A stretch of 64,000 nt of DNA from Deltaproteobacteria bacterium (GTDB lineage Bacteria; Desulfobacterota; GWC2-55-46; JADFVP01): NCBI GenBank assembly GCA_029262515.1, contig JAJCZH010000002.1, forward strand, positions 62,001 to 126,000, in the 5' to 3' direction. Shown here piece by piece: positions 54,673-63,562 of the stretch. A model generated the notes under the pieces. It made no database searches and was not told where the DNA came from. It saw only the letters and a list, made by a program, of their open reading frames with translations. Each line of letters opens with the position of its first letter. Position 1 is the first letter of the stretch. The translations under genes and the position numbers were made by a program.

Positions 54673-56388
54673 TCAGCGCCCCCTTGCTCTCTCGGAGTAT
54701 TCGGCGGCTCGCTTGCTGTCACCCATGAGCGCATAAGCCTTTGAGATGTTCTGGTAGGCCTCGGTGGCGTTCGGCTCAAGCGAGATGACGCGCTTGAAGT
54801 CGGTTATGGCCTCAGGGTATTTTCCAAGGTTTGCGTATGCCGCGCCCCGGTTAAAGTATGCGCCCGCGTATGACGAGTTGAGCCGTATGGCAATGGTCAG
54901 ATCTGTTACGGCGTCATTGTAGCGCCTCTGCATGCTGTAAGCCTTTGCCCGGTTATAGTAAGCAAGTACATGGTTTGGCATAATCTCTATTGCGCGTGAG
55001 AAGTCGGCTGTTGCATCATCTATTTTACCCAACCCTCCAAGCGCGATTCCCCTGTTGGTATAGGCGATCGGCACGTTATCAGGGTAGAGCGCTATCTCGT
55101 GGCTCCACAACGTAATAGAGTTTTGCCAGACGGAAATCTGTTTTATGGTAAGGGGTGCAAATATAACCGAGATGACGACAAGCGCCGTAATTCCCGCTGG
55201 CAGAACTCTTCCTTTAAAGAGTCTCTTCAGCACGATACCCGCGACTATGCCAACAAGAAGAAAGGGCGCTATGGAAGGAAGGTATGTGTAACGGTCTGCG
55301 GCCGACTGGGCTCCGATCTGCACTATGCCAGATACCGGAAACAGCATTATAAAGTATGCGGCCCATGCTGCTGCAACCATACGGTACTTCTTATAGAGGA
55401 GGAAAGAGAGAACGGTAATAACGATGCAGAGCGTGAGGGATGCGAGAAACGGCGCACCGGCAAGCGAGACAGTGGCCTGGTGCGGGTAGTATGGCGCAAG
55501 CCCCGTGGGCAGAACCATCTTTACCAGGTAAAAGATATAGGCCCTGGCGGCAATCAGTATTCGGGTGAGTATGGAGTAGTTCTCTAAAGAGCCGATTGCA
55601 CCGCCTGCGCTCTGTGTGCTTATGGCGATTATAGACGAGAGGGCGCTTAAGAGCACAAATGGGAGTTTTTCAACAAGAACGACTGAGCGAATACCCTGCC
55701 ACCGTCTCAGCGGGTATATATCTGCTATTATCAGAAGCACCGGAAGCGTTACAGCCATCGGTTTGCTCAAAAGCGCGGCGATAAAGGCTAAGAGCGAGAG
55801 GGCATAAAAGAGCCACCCTCGGCCTCCTCTCGTGTACCGTAAGTAGCTCAGTAACGAGAGTAGAAAAAAGAGGGCGCAGAGCAGGTCTTTACGCTCGGCG
55901 GCCCATGCAACGGATTCAACATGGAGCGGATGGATTCCGAACAGAAGGCCTGTCGTAAGGGCTGCGACAATGATGCTGCTCTTTTGCCCGTTTTCGCACC
56001 ACGGTTTTTCACTGCCCTCTACGCGCAAAAGCGAAAGGGTCATGAGTTTCCATGAGAGGATAAAGACGAGGCTACTGTTTATCGAGTGGATAAGGATGGA
56101 AGTAAGGTGGTGCCCCGCAGGGTTTACACCGAAGAGTTTATAATCAACGGCGTGCGATATCATGGTTATCGGGTGCCAGTTGCCAGATACAATCGAAGTG
56201 AAGGCCCACTTTATAAATTGACCGTCGATCGATCTGATCATCCGGTTTTTATATATGTAGGCGGCATCGTCCCAGTTGACAAAGTCGTTATAGAGTGTCG
56301 GAGAAAAGACCGCGAAGGTCACGACAGCAACGACAATCGAAAAGAGCCAGACCTTTCTGCCCATATGACAAATATCGTTATCCGGCAC
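54673..56388 (-). CDS. TMTC-like membrane glycosyltransferase with C-terminal TPRs
   Basis: 571 residues. Residues 1-430 are a GT-C-fold membrane protein with about ten helices: the first loop YNDFVNWDDAAYIYKNRMIR carries the DD motif, then GNWHPITMISHAVDYKLFGV, PAGHHLTSILIHSINSSLVF and ESVAWAAERKDLLCALFFLL, the TMTC/YfhO-like set found in many bacterial TPR-fused transferases. Residues about 435-565 are at least three TPRs (AIALGGLGKIDDATADFSRA, AYSMQRRYNDAVTDLTIAIR, AYANLGKYPEAITDFKRVIS). Probable lipid-linked sugar transfer in the envelope; donor and acceptor unknown. GTG start at 56386-56388 supported by GGAG 7 bases upstream. Confidence 0.87.
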   Translation of the reverse strand: MPDNDICHMGRKVWLFSIVVAVVTFAVFSPTLYNDFVNWDDAAYIYKNRMIRSIDGQFIKWAFTSIVSGNWHPITMISHAVDYKLFGVNPAGHHLTSILIHSINSSLVFILSWKLMTLSLLRVEGSEKPWCENGQKSSIIVAALTTGLLFGIHPLHVESVAWAAERKDLLCALFFLLSLLSYLRYTRGGRGWLFYALSLLAFIAALLSKPMAVTLPVLLIIADIYPLRRWQGIRSVVLVEKLPFVLLSALSSIIAISTQSAGGAIGSLENYSILTRILIAARAYIFYLVKMVLPTGLAPYYPHQATVSLAGAPFLASLTLCIVITVLSFLLYKKYRMVAAAWAAYFIMLFPVSGIVQIGAQSAADRYTYLPSIAPFLLVGIVAGIVLKRLFKGRVLPAGITALVVISVIFAPLTIKQISVWQNSITLWSHEIALYPDNVPIAYTNRGIALGGLGKIDDATADFSRAIEIMPNHVLAYYNRAKAYSMQRRYNDAVTDLTIAIRLNSSYAGAYFNRGAAYANLGKYPEAITDFKRVISLEPNATEAYQNISKAYALMGDSKRAAEYSERARGR

Positions 56389-56640
56389 CTGTAATCTCCA
56401 TTCCCCGCCACTCTCTTCAGGCTCTCTGTTTAGGGCTTGGATGCCCGGTGGTTACTCTCTCTTTTCGGCTAAAGGACGCTGATCTTTTAACTTAAATTTA
56501 CCCGCCGGGTCAAGCCCTGAGTGGAAGGTGCCGTCACGCCACCGCCAACTAGAGAGCCTCAAGTAGATAGACTGGGTATGGTAACTAAACGGTGGGCGGG
56601 GTGACTTGATGAGCTGTGCAGCCTGTTGAAGCAGGAATAA

Positions 56641-57150
56641 TTAAGGTGAACGCAGGCTGACAATAAACCTTCTGCCCGGTTTTTCTACGTACTTCCATAC
56701 AATAGTAGACTCTGTGACCAGGATTGCCCAGAACGCTATAAAGTGAAGTGGCTCAGGTATGATGGCAATAAATCCCTTACCACTTCCATACATAGTCAAG
56801 ATGAAAAAGTGAAGCAAGTACATCGAATAGCTGATTTCTCCTAAAAAAACCAGACTCTTGGAAGATAAGATACGAGATACCAGACCTGATTCTGAAGCGA
56901 TAACAAAGATCAGAATGGCAAAAGGTATGCTTGAGCTAGTATGGACTAAATAGGTGTTTCCCGCAAACCACATTGGGATTTTGTAGACATAAACAGATAG
57001 AAGTAGCGACATACCGACAATAGAGACCACTATTACCTCAAGCAATGTGTTAGACCGAAACAGTGTCCCGTATCGTCTCCATGCCAAAGCCGTGCACATT
57101 CCAAGGACAAATTCAAAGAGACGGGCAAGCGGGTTATAGATATAACACCG
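56641..57150 (-). pseudogene. Remnant of an OafA/YrhL-type acyltransferase
   Basis: Homology to acyltransferase_3 begins upstream of the first ATG (57099): in the same frame YNPLARLFEFVLGMCTALAW reads straight on, but a TAG stop lies at 57151-57153 and the first 200 or so residues of the family (with the catalytic His) are absent. What remains is the C-terminal four-helix part, ending FLGEISYSMYLLHFFILTMY and WKYVEKPGRRF, which is otherwise undamaged. A 5'-truncated fossil, AT-rich, next to the HupE cassette. Confidence 0.8.
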
Positions 57151-57182
57151 CTAACGCTTTTTCAAATCAATAGATATTAAGA

Positions 57183-57335
57183 TTAGTGTGAATGACCGTG
57201 ACTATTACGCATGTCTTGGGTAGTAGCATCCTCACCTCCCACTAGCATACCTGCCACTACAAACAATGTAGCCACCAGTATCAATATAGGTATGATTATT
57301 GATAGGTTTAATGGTTTTTTCTTATTATCGCTCAT
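57183..57335 (-). CDS. 50-residue membrane protein with a His-rich tail
   Basis: Starts MSDNKKKPLNLSIIIPILIL; one membrane segment (about 10-32); tail GEDATTQDMRNSHGHSH with three His in the last five residues. Ribosome site GAGGAAA before the ATG at 57333-57335. It starts 27 bases after the end of the anchor-protein gene and in the same direction, so it is the fourth gene of the HupE cassette. The His tail suggests metal binding at the membrane surface; no family recognised. Confidence 0.75.
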   Translation of the reverse strand: MSDNKKKPLNLSIIIPILILVATLFVVAGMLVGGEDATTQDMRNSHGHSH

Positions 57336-57362
57336 AAGTTATATTTCCTCTCTTCTCTAAGT

Positions 57363-57980
57363 TTATTTAAAGTGTTTAATGTCTGTGTAGTCACCATTTA
57401 CTATAAGTGTGATGATCATAGTTTTCGGTGTCCGGTTTCTCCAGAACCATCCATGAGAACCATCAAAGGCAGCCACGAGAGTACCTTCGCTCTTTTGTTT
57501 AGAGCCTTTGTTGTAGCTATGATAGTTGATTTTCAATTTTTTTGAATCCGCATGTGTGTCAAAGTTAGCTTTGCCTCCATCTGTCCACCATGTGTATTGC
57601 ACTTTACTTTCTTTACTCATAGCAACTTTGATTTCTGTCCCTTCATCTGGAGCTAGTGTTACTTTCATCTCGTGATTTAAAGTGCCTGCAGCAGGTTGAG
57701 CGTCTACCTTAGAAGCTTGAGCACTCTCTTCTTTTGCCACTGCTTTTGCTTGCTTCTGAGCAGTTTCGTTCGCAAGTTCCTGCGCAAGTGATACTTTGAT
57801 CTCGCCCATTTTTTTCAGACCAACGGTCTTGCCGATACCTGTGGGGTCAATACCGTATTCTGCAGGAAGCACAACAGCTATTAGAAGTATGCCTGCTGCA
57901 ACCGCTGCTATAATGGTTGACTTTATAAGCCTCCCTGTAGAAGGAAGTTCTTGTTGTGATGGAATGTTAGAGTTGTACAT
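57363..57980 (-). CDS. Membrane-anchored periplasmic protein of HupE/UreJ loci
   Basis: 205 residues. A membrane helix (about 20-42, IKSTIIAAVAAGILLIAVVL), then PAEYGIDPTGIGKTVGLKKMGE, an Ala/Lys/Gln-rich helical stretch (about 70-95), and a C-terminal beta domain with VQYTWWTDGGKANFDTHADS and FDGSHGWFWRNRTPKTMIIT. Proteins with this order are annotated 'transmembrane anchor protein' and often sit beside a HupE/UreJ gene. The His and Trp in GSHGWFWRNRT are conserved in type. Function unknown, perhaps metal delivery. Start ATG with AGGAGATA upstream. Confidence 0.82.
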   Translation of the reverse strand: MYNSNIPSQQELPSTGRLIKSTIIAAVAAGILLIAVVLPAEYGIDPTGIGKTVGLKKMGEIKVSLAQELANETAQKQAKAVAKEESAQASKVDAQPAAGTLNHEMKVTLAPDEGTEIKVAMSKESKVQYTWWTDGGKANFDTHADSKKLKINYHSYNKGSKQKSEGTLVAAFDGSHGWFWRNRTPKTMIITLIVNGDYTDIKHFK

Positions 57981-58013
57981 GTAGTATCTCCTATATTTAC
58001 CAAGTTGATTTGT

Positions 58014-58739
58014 TTATGAAGTGAAAAAGCCTGTCAGCTGGTACCCTATCAGAAGAAAGCCCAACATCATCAATACGGTGTTGGCTGAATAAGCGCGATG
58101 CATAAAGTTCCCAAAACGTCGCCAGTAGGTTATCAAAATTAATATAGCCGCAAGAGCCAAAACCTGCCCTACTTCAACACCTATATTAAAGAAGATAAGA
58201 TTATACAAAAGCCCGTCAGCTGAAAGCTCATAGTCGAGTATCTTGGTGGCAAGGCCTAGACCGTGGAAAAGTCCAAAGATGAGAGTAGCTATCTTTGTGT
58301 TAGGCTGGAAATTAAACCAGCGTTGGTATGCGCCCATGTTATCAAGTGCCTTGTAGACAATTGAAAAACCAATAATAGCGTCAATGATATAAGCATTGAT
58401 GCTTATATCCATCAAGACACCGGAGAGTAATGTAACCACATGACCTACTGCGAAAAGGGTCACATAGATACCTACATCTTTTAAGTGGTATAAGAAAAAT
58501 ATAACTCCGAACAGGAACAGTAAATGATCATATCCGGTCATCATATGCTTTGCACCAAGGTACATAAACGGTATAGGCAGCACACCGACGATTTCCTGAA
58601 TATAACCTTTATCTCCGGCTGTAACGCCGTGAGCTAAAGCATCAGGTATCACTCCAAAGACGATAGCTGTAACTGTTGATAGCCCTAATAGCACAAACAA
58701 ACTTTTCTTGTTTGTGCACAGTTGAACAAGTTTAGTCAT
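58014..58739 (-). CDS. HupE/UreJ-family membrane protein (predicted Ni/Co-type transporter)
   Basis: 241 residues, about seven helices. MTGYDHLLFLFGVIFFLYHL holds the metal-site Asp-His, LFAVGHVVTLLSGV, then FGLFHGLGLATKI and FFNIGVEVGQVLALA, matching the second HupE/UreJ family. It is thought to move Ni or Co, but only the enterobacterial and rhizobial relatives have any experimental support. The start is the ATG at 58737-58739, 9 bases after GGAG; a longer frame from 58754 has none. AT-rich like its neighbours. Confidence 0.85.
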   Translation of the reverse strand: MTKLVQLCTNKKSLFVLLGLSTVTAIVFGVIPDALAHGVTAGDKGYIQEIVGVLPIPFMYLGAKHMMTGYDHLLFLFGVIFFLYHLKDVGIYVTLFAVGHVVTLLSGVLMDISINAYIIDAIIGFSIVYKALDNMGAYQRWFNFQPNTKIATLIFGLFHGLGLATKILDYELSADGLLYNLIFFNIGVEVGQVLALAAILILITYWRRFGNFMHRAYSANTVLMMLGFLLIGYQLTGFFTS

Positions 58740-58855
58740 TGACAGACGCTCCATTTGAAGGGTTGTTGTAAATACAAATATTCAAATAAGGAGGCTATAT
58801 GTGATTTACATAGGCCAACTATATGCTGAGTGCAGATATAAAGTCCGTTGGACTC

Positions 58856-59305
58856 TTAAATCAGCAAACGCTTAGTTGTTAAATAGAGGGGGGTAGAACG
58901 TGAAGAACTTCGGTGATGGTCAGGCTGAACTAGATCTTTTATGAATATTCGATCGAAATCATAGTCAATAAGAACGTTAGACAAGTGAGTAGTGTCTATA
59001 TCTTGACTGCTATGCCTTGGGGAAGAAAGTACTGTCTGAACTGGGTTTTGTAAGTCTATATGCAGAAAATTAGTGAAATGATTGAAAAAGTCAAAATTAG
59101 TTATGTGATGAGAACTGGATTGATCTTGTGTGTTATGAGAGGTGCCTGCATGACGATGACTGTGTGTTATTTCAACTTGGGAAGTTTTTTGATGACTAGC
59201 TTCTTGATTGTCATGCATTTCATGCAAAACATCATGCGGCATCAGCTGAGCAAATGCCGGCATGGCTAAAAATACAATCAAAAAGATCAAGAATAATTTT
59301 CTCAT
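58856..59305 (-). CDS. Exported histidine-rich protein
   Basis: 149 residues. Signal peptide MRKLFLIFLIVFLAMPAFAQ, then His clusters: HDVLHEMHDNQEASHQ, ITHSHRHAGTSHN and SSHHITNFDFFNHF. More than 15 His in 129 mature residues point to binding of Zn, Ni, Co or Cu in the periplasm, like the small regulatory CzcI/CnrI-type proteins. First gene of a four-gene minus-strand cassette. No ribosome binding site; the -10 box ends 8 bases before the ATG, so the transcript is probably leaderless. Confidence 0.75.
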   Translation of the reverse strand: MRKLFLIFLIVFLAMPAFAQLMPHDVLHEMHDNQEASHQKTSQVEITHSHRHAGTSHNTQDQSSSHHITNFDFFNHFTNFLHIDLQNPVQTVLSSPRHSSQDIDTTHLSNVLIDYDFDRIFIKDLVQPDHHRSSSRSTPLYLTTKRLLI

Positions 59306-59313
59306 AGTTACTA

Positions 59314-59322
59314 ATTATACCA
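59314..59322 (-). promoter_or_regulatory. Extended -10 promoter of the His-rich/HupE cassette
   Basis: On the minus strand TGGTATAAT: perfect TATAAT (59314-59319) with the TGn extension; TTGCAT lies 15 bases further upstream. Transcription would start at or next to the ATG at 59305. Confidence 0.55.
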
Positions 59323-59743
59323 GAACTAAAAAAAATGCAAGATATATAACTTCTACTTTATTGCGTTACTAACTGTAAACACTTTTTCGACTACCGCATC
59401 TAAGACCACTAAGATGCCCAATTGGAACCAAGAAGATAGAGCATGATTTTAGCATAATATCTTGAAGCAGCAGAACTTTACTGTAGCAGCTTTCTTTTAA
59501 GTGACTATAGCTTTATAATTCTCTGATGTTGAATCAAGCTGTGAATTGAAGACCTTCGTGGGTGGAATCTGATATAATCCTGAACCAGCCTGACTTGATC
59601 TTAATAAATTGGTCCGACACTATGTTCTAAGTACTAAAAGAAATCGATAATTCTGAGCCTTCCTTAGAGTTGAAGACTTGTAGGTATATTACGTACTAGA
59701 AAGAACAGTTTGAAATATGTGCTTGGGGACGGTTTGGGGACGC
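59323..59743. other. Gene-free AT-rich spacer between the cassette and ssrA
   Basis: No gene, hairpin or second copy of the ssrA 3' end was found. Near 59723-59743 there is a direct repeat of TTGGGGACG (two units, the second in TTTGGGGACGC) just before the ssrA terminator. Confidence 0.5.
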
Positions 59744-59779
59744 AAATAAGGGGCTACCTAAAAAGGTAACCCCTTATTT
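59744..59779 (-). terminator. Rho-independent terminator of ssrA
   Basis: AAATAAGGGG pairs with CCCCTTATTT, with an inner TACC/GGTA stem; on the minus strand the stem ends in TTT. It lies 15 bases after the tmRNA 3' end. Confidence 0.85.
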
Positions 59780-59793
59780 TTATTAAGAAAATT

Positions 59794-60144
59794 TGGTGGA
59801 GGCGGTGGGAATCGAACCCACGTCCGGAAACGCCTACATTCAGGCATCTACATACTTAGTCTATGGAAATTTCTCACCCTCTTGCATCCCACAGACAAAC
59901 TACAAGAGCGCCAGTCCGGTTAGATTTCGCCATTAGGGTACTTCGGACAGAGCCCCTTAGGCTATCCTGCTAGTAGTCGTCCCGTAAAACCCGCAGGAGA
60001 AGCCCCACAGGACGCTAGCCGTGATTAAGCGGCTAGTGCGTAGTTATAGTCGTCTGCGACTATGTGTTTCTACCTGGTTAACGAGTAGTAGGCCTCGGTA
60101 TGCTTCCTGAGTTTCGGTCCGTCCCGTCGAAGCCGGTCGCCCCC
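59794..60144 (-). ncRNA. ssrA: Transfer-messenger RNA (tmRNA)
   Basis: 351 bases. Rescues stalled ribosomes together with SmpB. The 5' GGGGGCG pairs with 3' CGCCTCC, followed by ACCA. The T arm contains GGTTCGATTCC. The tag frame (60057 down to 60025) encodes ADDYNYALAA and stop, with the normal LAA end recognised by proteases. One-piece tmRNA. smpB and rseC lie upstream on the same strand. Confidence 0.95.
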
Positions 60145-60256
60145 AAACTTTTTCTATATTTGATTGTCAAAGAGTTACTGCGTATATATATATTAACATA
60201 TAAATGTTTTATCCACAATGGTGGATAAAGCAGACCTATGTTTCCTTTTGATCCAA

Positions 60257-60718
60257 TCAGTCTTTATTACGTTCTCTTACGGCGCGTGCCATATCGCGGT
60301 CGAGGTCTTTTTTCTTGAGCGTTTCCCTCTTGTCATAGAGCTTTTTACCTTTTGCGAGGCCAATTTCCACCTTGGCGCGCCCGTTCTTGAAGTACATCTT
60401 GGTAGCTACAAGGGTAATACCCTTTTCGCGTATTTTTCCGGTTAACCGCAGGATCTCTTTTTTATGGAGAAGCAGTTTACGCGTACGCCGCGGTTCTGCT
60501 TCTTTGAAGCTGTCGGCCTTTGTGTACGGGCTTATGTGTGCGTTGACGAGAAAGGCCTCTTCGCCTTTTATCCTGCCGTATGCGTCTCTCAGGTTGGCCT
60601 TGCCATCTCTTAGAGATTTTACCTCATTGCCTTCGAGCACAATTCCTGCCTCTATAGTCTCAACGATGTGGTAGTCGTGAAAGGCTTTTTTATTCTGACA
60701 GATTATCTTGATACCCAA
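60257..60718 (-). CDS. smpB: SsrA-binding protein SmpB
   Basis: 153 residues. Binds tmRNA and the ribosome. QNKKAFHDYHIVETIEAGIV, LEGNEVKSLRDGKANLRDAY, HISPYTKAD and the basic C-terminus KKLYDKRETLKKKDLDRDMA match the family throughout. It starts with TTG at 60716-60718, one base after the rseC stop, so the two are coupled. ssrA lies 112 bases further on, same strand. Confidence 0.95.
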   Translation of the reverse strand: MGIKIICQNKKAFHDYHIVETIEAGIVLEGNEVKSLRDGKANLRDAYGRIKGEEAFLVNAHISPYTKADSFKEAEPRRTRKLLLHKKEILRLTGKIREKGITLVATKMYFKNGRAKVEIGLAKGKKLYDKRETLKKKDLDRDMARAVRERNKD

Positions 60719-60719
60719 G

Positions 60720-61148
60720 TTACACCACCCTGAGAACTTGGGGTTTGTGTGTAGCGTTTTTTTCCGTTATACGGGAGTAGAGCTTAAGGGCTGTAAAGGC
60801 GAGTGCAAGAAAGAGCACACCGAAAACTCCGGTGATGAGATCGGGGTTTGTGGCGGGCCAGAAGTGCGGCGCTGCATATGTGCCTATAACAACTCCGGCG
60901 ATAAAAGCGAGTATCGGCATTAGGTAGAGCATCACTCCTGCCTTTATAATAGAACCCGCGCCTACGGAGTAGAGCACATGGTCGCCGATTTTTGCTCCTA
61001 TGCTGTTGTTAGCCTCTACCAGCATTTCGGTTTCCGAGATGCTGGCGCAACTACTCTTTGCGGAGCACGAATCGCATGATCCGGACCTGCTCGCTTTGAT
61101 TATAGCCGTGAAGCCAGATATTTCAACTATTACGCCTTCTTCTTCCAT
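60720..61148 (-). CDS. rseC: RseC/MucC-like positive regulator of envelope stress response
   Basis: 142 residues. N-terminal domain with a Cys cluster (CDSCSAKSSCA, about 25-35), then two membrane helices (about 72-92 and 100-122) and a short cytoplasmic tail. RseC affects sigma-E signalling and SoxR reduction in enterics; in other phyla the role is unknown. Translationally coupled to smpB. Confidence 0.85.
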   Translation of the reverse strand: MEEEGVIVEISGFTAIIKASRSGSCDSCSAKSSCASISETEMLVEANNSIGAKIGDHVLYSVGAGSIIKAGVMLYLMPILAFIAGVVIGTYAAPHFWPATNPDLITGVFGVLFLALAFTALKLYSRITEKNATHKPQVLRVV

Positions 61149-61294
61149 ATATTAATCGTAGCAGAGATGCTCCCTTTATTCAAGTCGAGGTCGTCTGCGT
61201 ACTGCTGCATATGGGCCTTAAAGATATGAGACCGTTGCCAGTGACAACGGTCTCAGGTGGTGGGATATGTGTGTGGGGTAGTACTTGATAAGCT

Positions 61295-63072
61295 TTATAC
61301 GGCCCTAAGGTGAGAGCGTTCAGCCTCCAGGGCCTCTTTGTTGCTCTTATTTCGATTCAGAGATGTCGATTCGGTCTTGAATTTTCTCATCCTGCTCGAA
61401 ACGGTAAATATTTCAATCTTCTCTTTGAGCCCGGCAGCAAGTTCCGCAATCTCGTTGCTTGCGCCTGCAACCTGCTGCGCACTCTCTGAGGTCTGTGATA
61501 CGATGGACGACACGCTCTCGATATCGCTGCTGATCTGTTCAGTGGAAGCCGACTGCTCTTCTGCCGCGGTCGAGACCTGATGGATCATATTCTTTACAAT
61601 ATCTACCTTTTCCAGGGTGACATTTAGAGATTCACCGGCTTCGGATGCGAGTTGTACGCCGCTATCTACCGCTTCGACCTCGTTTTTCGTGGAAGTGATA
61701 GCCTTGTCGATCTCTGCCTGCATGCCCTTGATCATGCCTCCGATCTCTTTTGTGGCCGACATGGTCTTTTCCGCCAGTTTCCTCACTTCATCTGCTACGA
61801 CCGCGAAACCGCGTCCCTGCTCACCTGCTCGTGCCGCGTCGATTGCGGCGTAAGTGCCAGCATGTTGGTCTGGTCCGCTATGTCGTCGATGACGTTTATG
61901 ATGTTGCCGATCTCCTGGGACTTACCTCCGAGCGTGGAGATTATATCGTTCGATTCTTTAGCGGTCTCCTAGATACCGTTCATGCTGTTTATGGTCTGGT
62001 CTACGGTGCTGCCTCCTGTGGTGGCTACATCGTTTGCAGAGCTGGCGGCATCAGCAGCGTTAACTATTTTTGAAAAATCTCAACTATAGTTGCCGTCACC
62101 TCTTGCGACGCGGTTGATACCAGCTGGGCTCTTGAGCTCAGTTCCTTGCTGCCGCTTGCTATTTGCACGGCAGATGCGCTGAGCTCCTCAGAGGCGCTAG
62201 CCAGGTGCTCACCGGAGGCATGAATCTCTCCAATGATGTCATGGAACTTGACGATCATGTTGTTGAAAGTTCTACTCATTTGGCCGGTTTCATCTTCAGA
62301 GGTGACTTTGACCTGGAGTGTGTAAGGTTGCCTGTTTGCTCGATCTCAACCATGATGTTCTTCAGGGCTGCAATCGGTTTGGAGATCATTCGGGATACCG
62401 TGTAGCCGACAAGACACACCATTACGGTGATTATGATGAAGAGCACGGCAGTAACTTTTTTTTAACGTCGTTAAGGCGGCGAAGGCCTCTGTTTCGTTTA
62501 TCTCGTCCAGTATTCCCCAGTTAAGTCCGAGTATGTCGAGAAGGGCATAGGCGCTAAGCACCGGCACATCCATGTAGCCTTTTACGATCGCGGAGCCGCT
62601 CTGACCCTTGAGGGAGTTGTTGGCGCTTACGGAGTTGATTTTATGGGTGCCGACCGAGGAGTGATGCTTCTTGATATTATTTATGACCTCTTCAGTTGTA
62701 CCTGACTTTTTTAGGGCCGTCATGTATCCGGCTTTATCTTCTATAAAGAAGCGGGAGTTGTTCACCAGCTTATGTTCGGAGTTTATTATGTAGGTCTCGC
62801 CGGATACGCCCAGGCCCACGTAGGCCCACTGCTCATTCGAGGTCATGACCGTATCAATTTTACCGATAGGCATTTCAAAGATAAGAACACCTAATGGTAT
62901 TGAAGTAACTGATCATTTCTGACTTCTTACCCTCTCTTATAGAGATCAGTTCATTGAAGGCCGCGTGTTCCAATGCCTTGCTCGAACTGTTGTATGCGAC
63001 ATATAGGGTTATGGACATAGGTATAAGGCCGACTATCAGGAACAGCGTAACAAGTTTTGCGCTAATCTTCAT
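61295..63072 (-). pseudogene. Methyl-accepting chemotaxis protein pseudogene with many lesions
   Basis: Pieces of one receptor in order: membrane start MKISAKLVTLFLIVGLIPMS (63072); a frameshift near 62890 with loss of most of the sensor domain (SYFNTI runs straight into GVLIFEMPIGKID); dCache remainder and second helix; a frameshift at the A8 run near 62457; HAMP (MISKPIAALKNIMVEI); a frameshift near 62070; a CAG-to-TAG stop in NGIQETA near 61970; a 1-base loss near 61852 just before the signalling-tip sequence AAIDAARAGEQGRGF; then an intact C-terminus (VRKLAEKTMSATKEIGGMI to 61295). Four frameshifts, one stop and one deletion exclude sequencing noise. Confidence 0.93.
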
Positions 63073-63079
63073 GTTTCTA

Positions 63080-63091
63080 AATAACGTTATT
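63080..63091. promoter_or_regulatory. Perfect 12-bp palindrome AATAACGTTATT at the chemoreceptor start
   Basis: Lies 8 bases upstream of the pseudogene's ATG. Its half AACGTTAT recurs at 63462 and 63519 in the same intergenic region. Confidence 0.4.
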
Positions 63092-63562
63092 CACCTGTCC
63101 GCAAATATTAAATAGCTCTGAAAGCCTGTTGTATTAGGTCTGTATGTTGACGAAAAGGTCCTGCTTTTTACGCTATCTTCAACCTGTCTGGTTACTTGAT
63201 GATATGCCGTAGGCCGCCTGATCTCTTATAAGCGGCGGTAACGTAACGCAACAGACACTTTTTCCGAAATTTGCGCTTTTCTTTTCCGTCTATGGCTTAT
63301 TTATCGGATACTTGAAATAATTGCTGAACAGGTATGAATGTGGATTTCATACAAAACAAAAGACTACGCAATGTCCACCAATCGTGATCCACGAGAAGAT
63401 ACTTTTGCTGACCGTTTTTTATGATATTACTGTTACAAAGGTACAGGGTAGCCTGTTTTGTAACGTTATCCGGTTCTATATGTGATAGGTTGTCAGTTGT
63501 TCAGCGTTGTTTGCAGGCAACGTTATTACAACTGTTACCATTGAATATCAAGAGGTTATGGC
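63092..63562. other. Intergenic region between the chemoreceptor pseudogene and rsmB
   Basis: About 470 bases. No gene or RNA was recognised. It holds two further AACGTTAT octamers (63462-63469, 63519-63526). The open frame crossing into rsmB from 63421 is a shadow. Confidence 0.5.

Noticed and set aside
54594..54735. Alternative C-terminal frame after the TMTC-like gene (VAGSINDNRFFSYKVDYKPP)
   Set aside because: It needs a frameshift just before the TPR gene's stop, and the TPR array already ends normally; overlaps the cytochrome promoter.
59723..59743. Direct repeat TTGGGGACG resembling REP or transposase scars
   Set aside because: Only two short units, no inverted partner or transposase anywhere in the window.
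59323..59793. Second attachment site (copy of the ssrA 3' end) for the cassette
   Set aside because: No repeat of the CGCCTCCACCA end was found between 53 and 60 kb, so integration at ssrA remains unproven.
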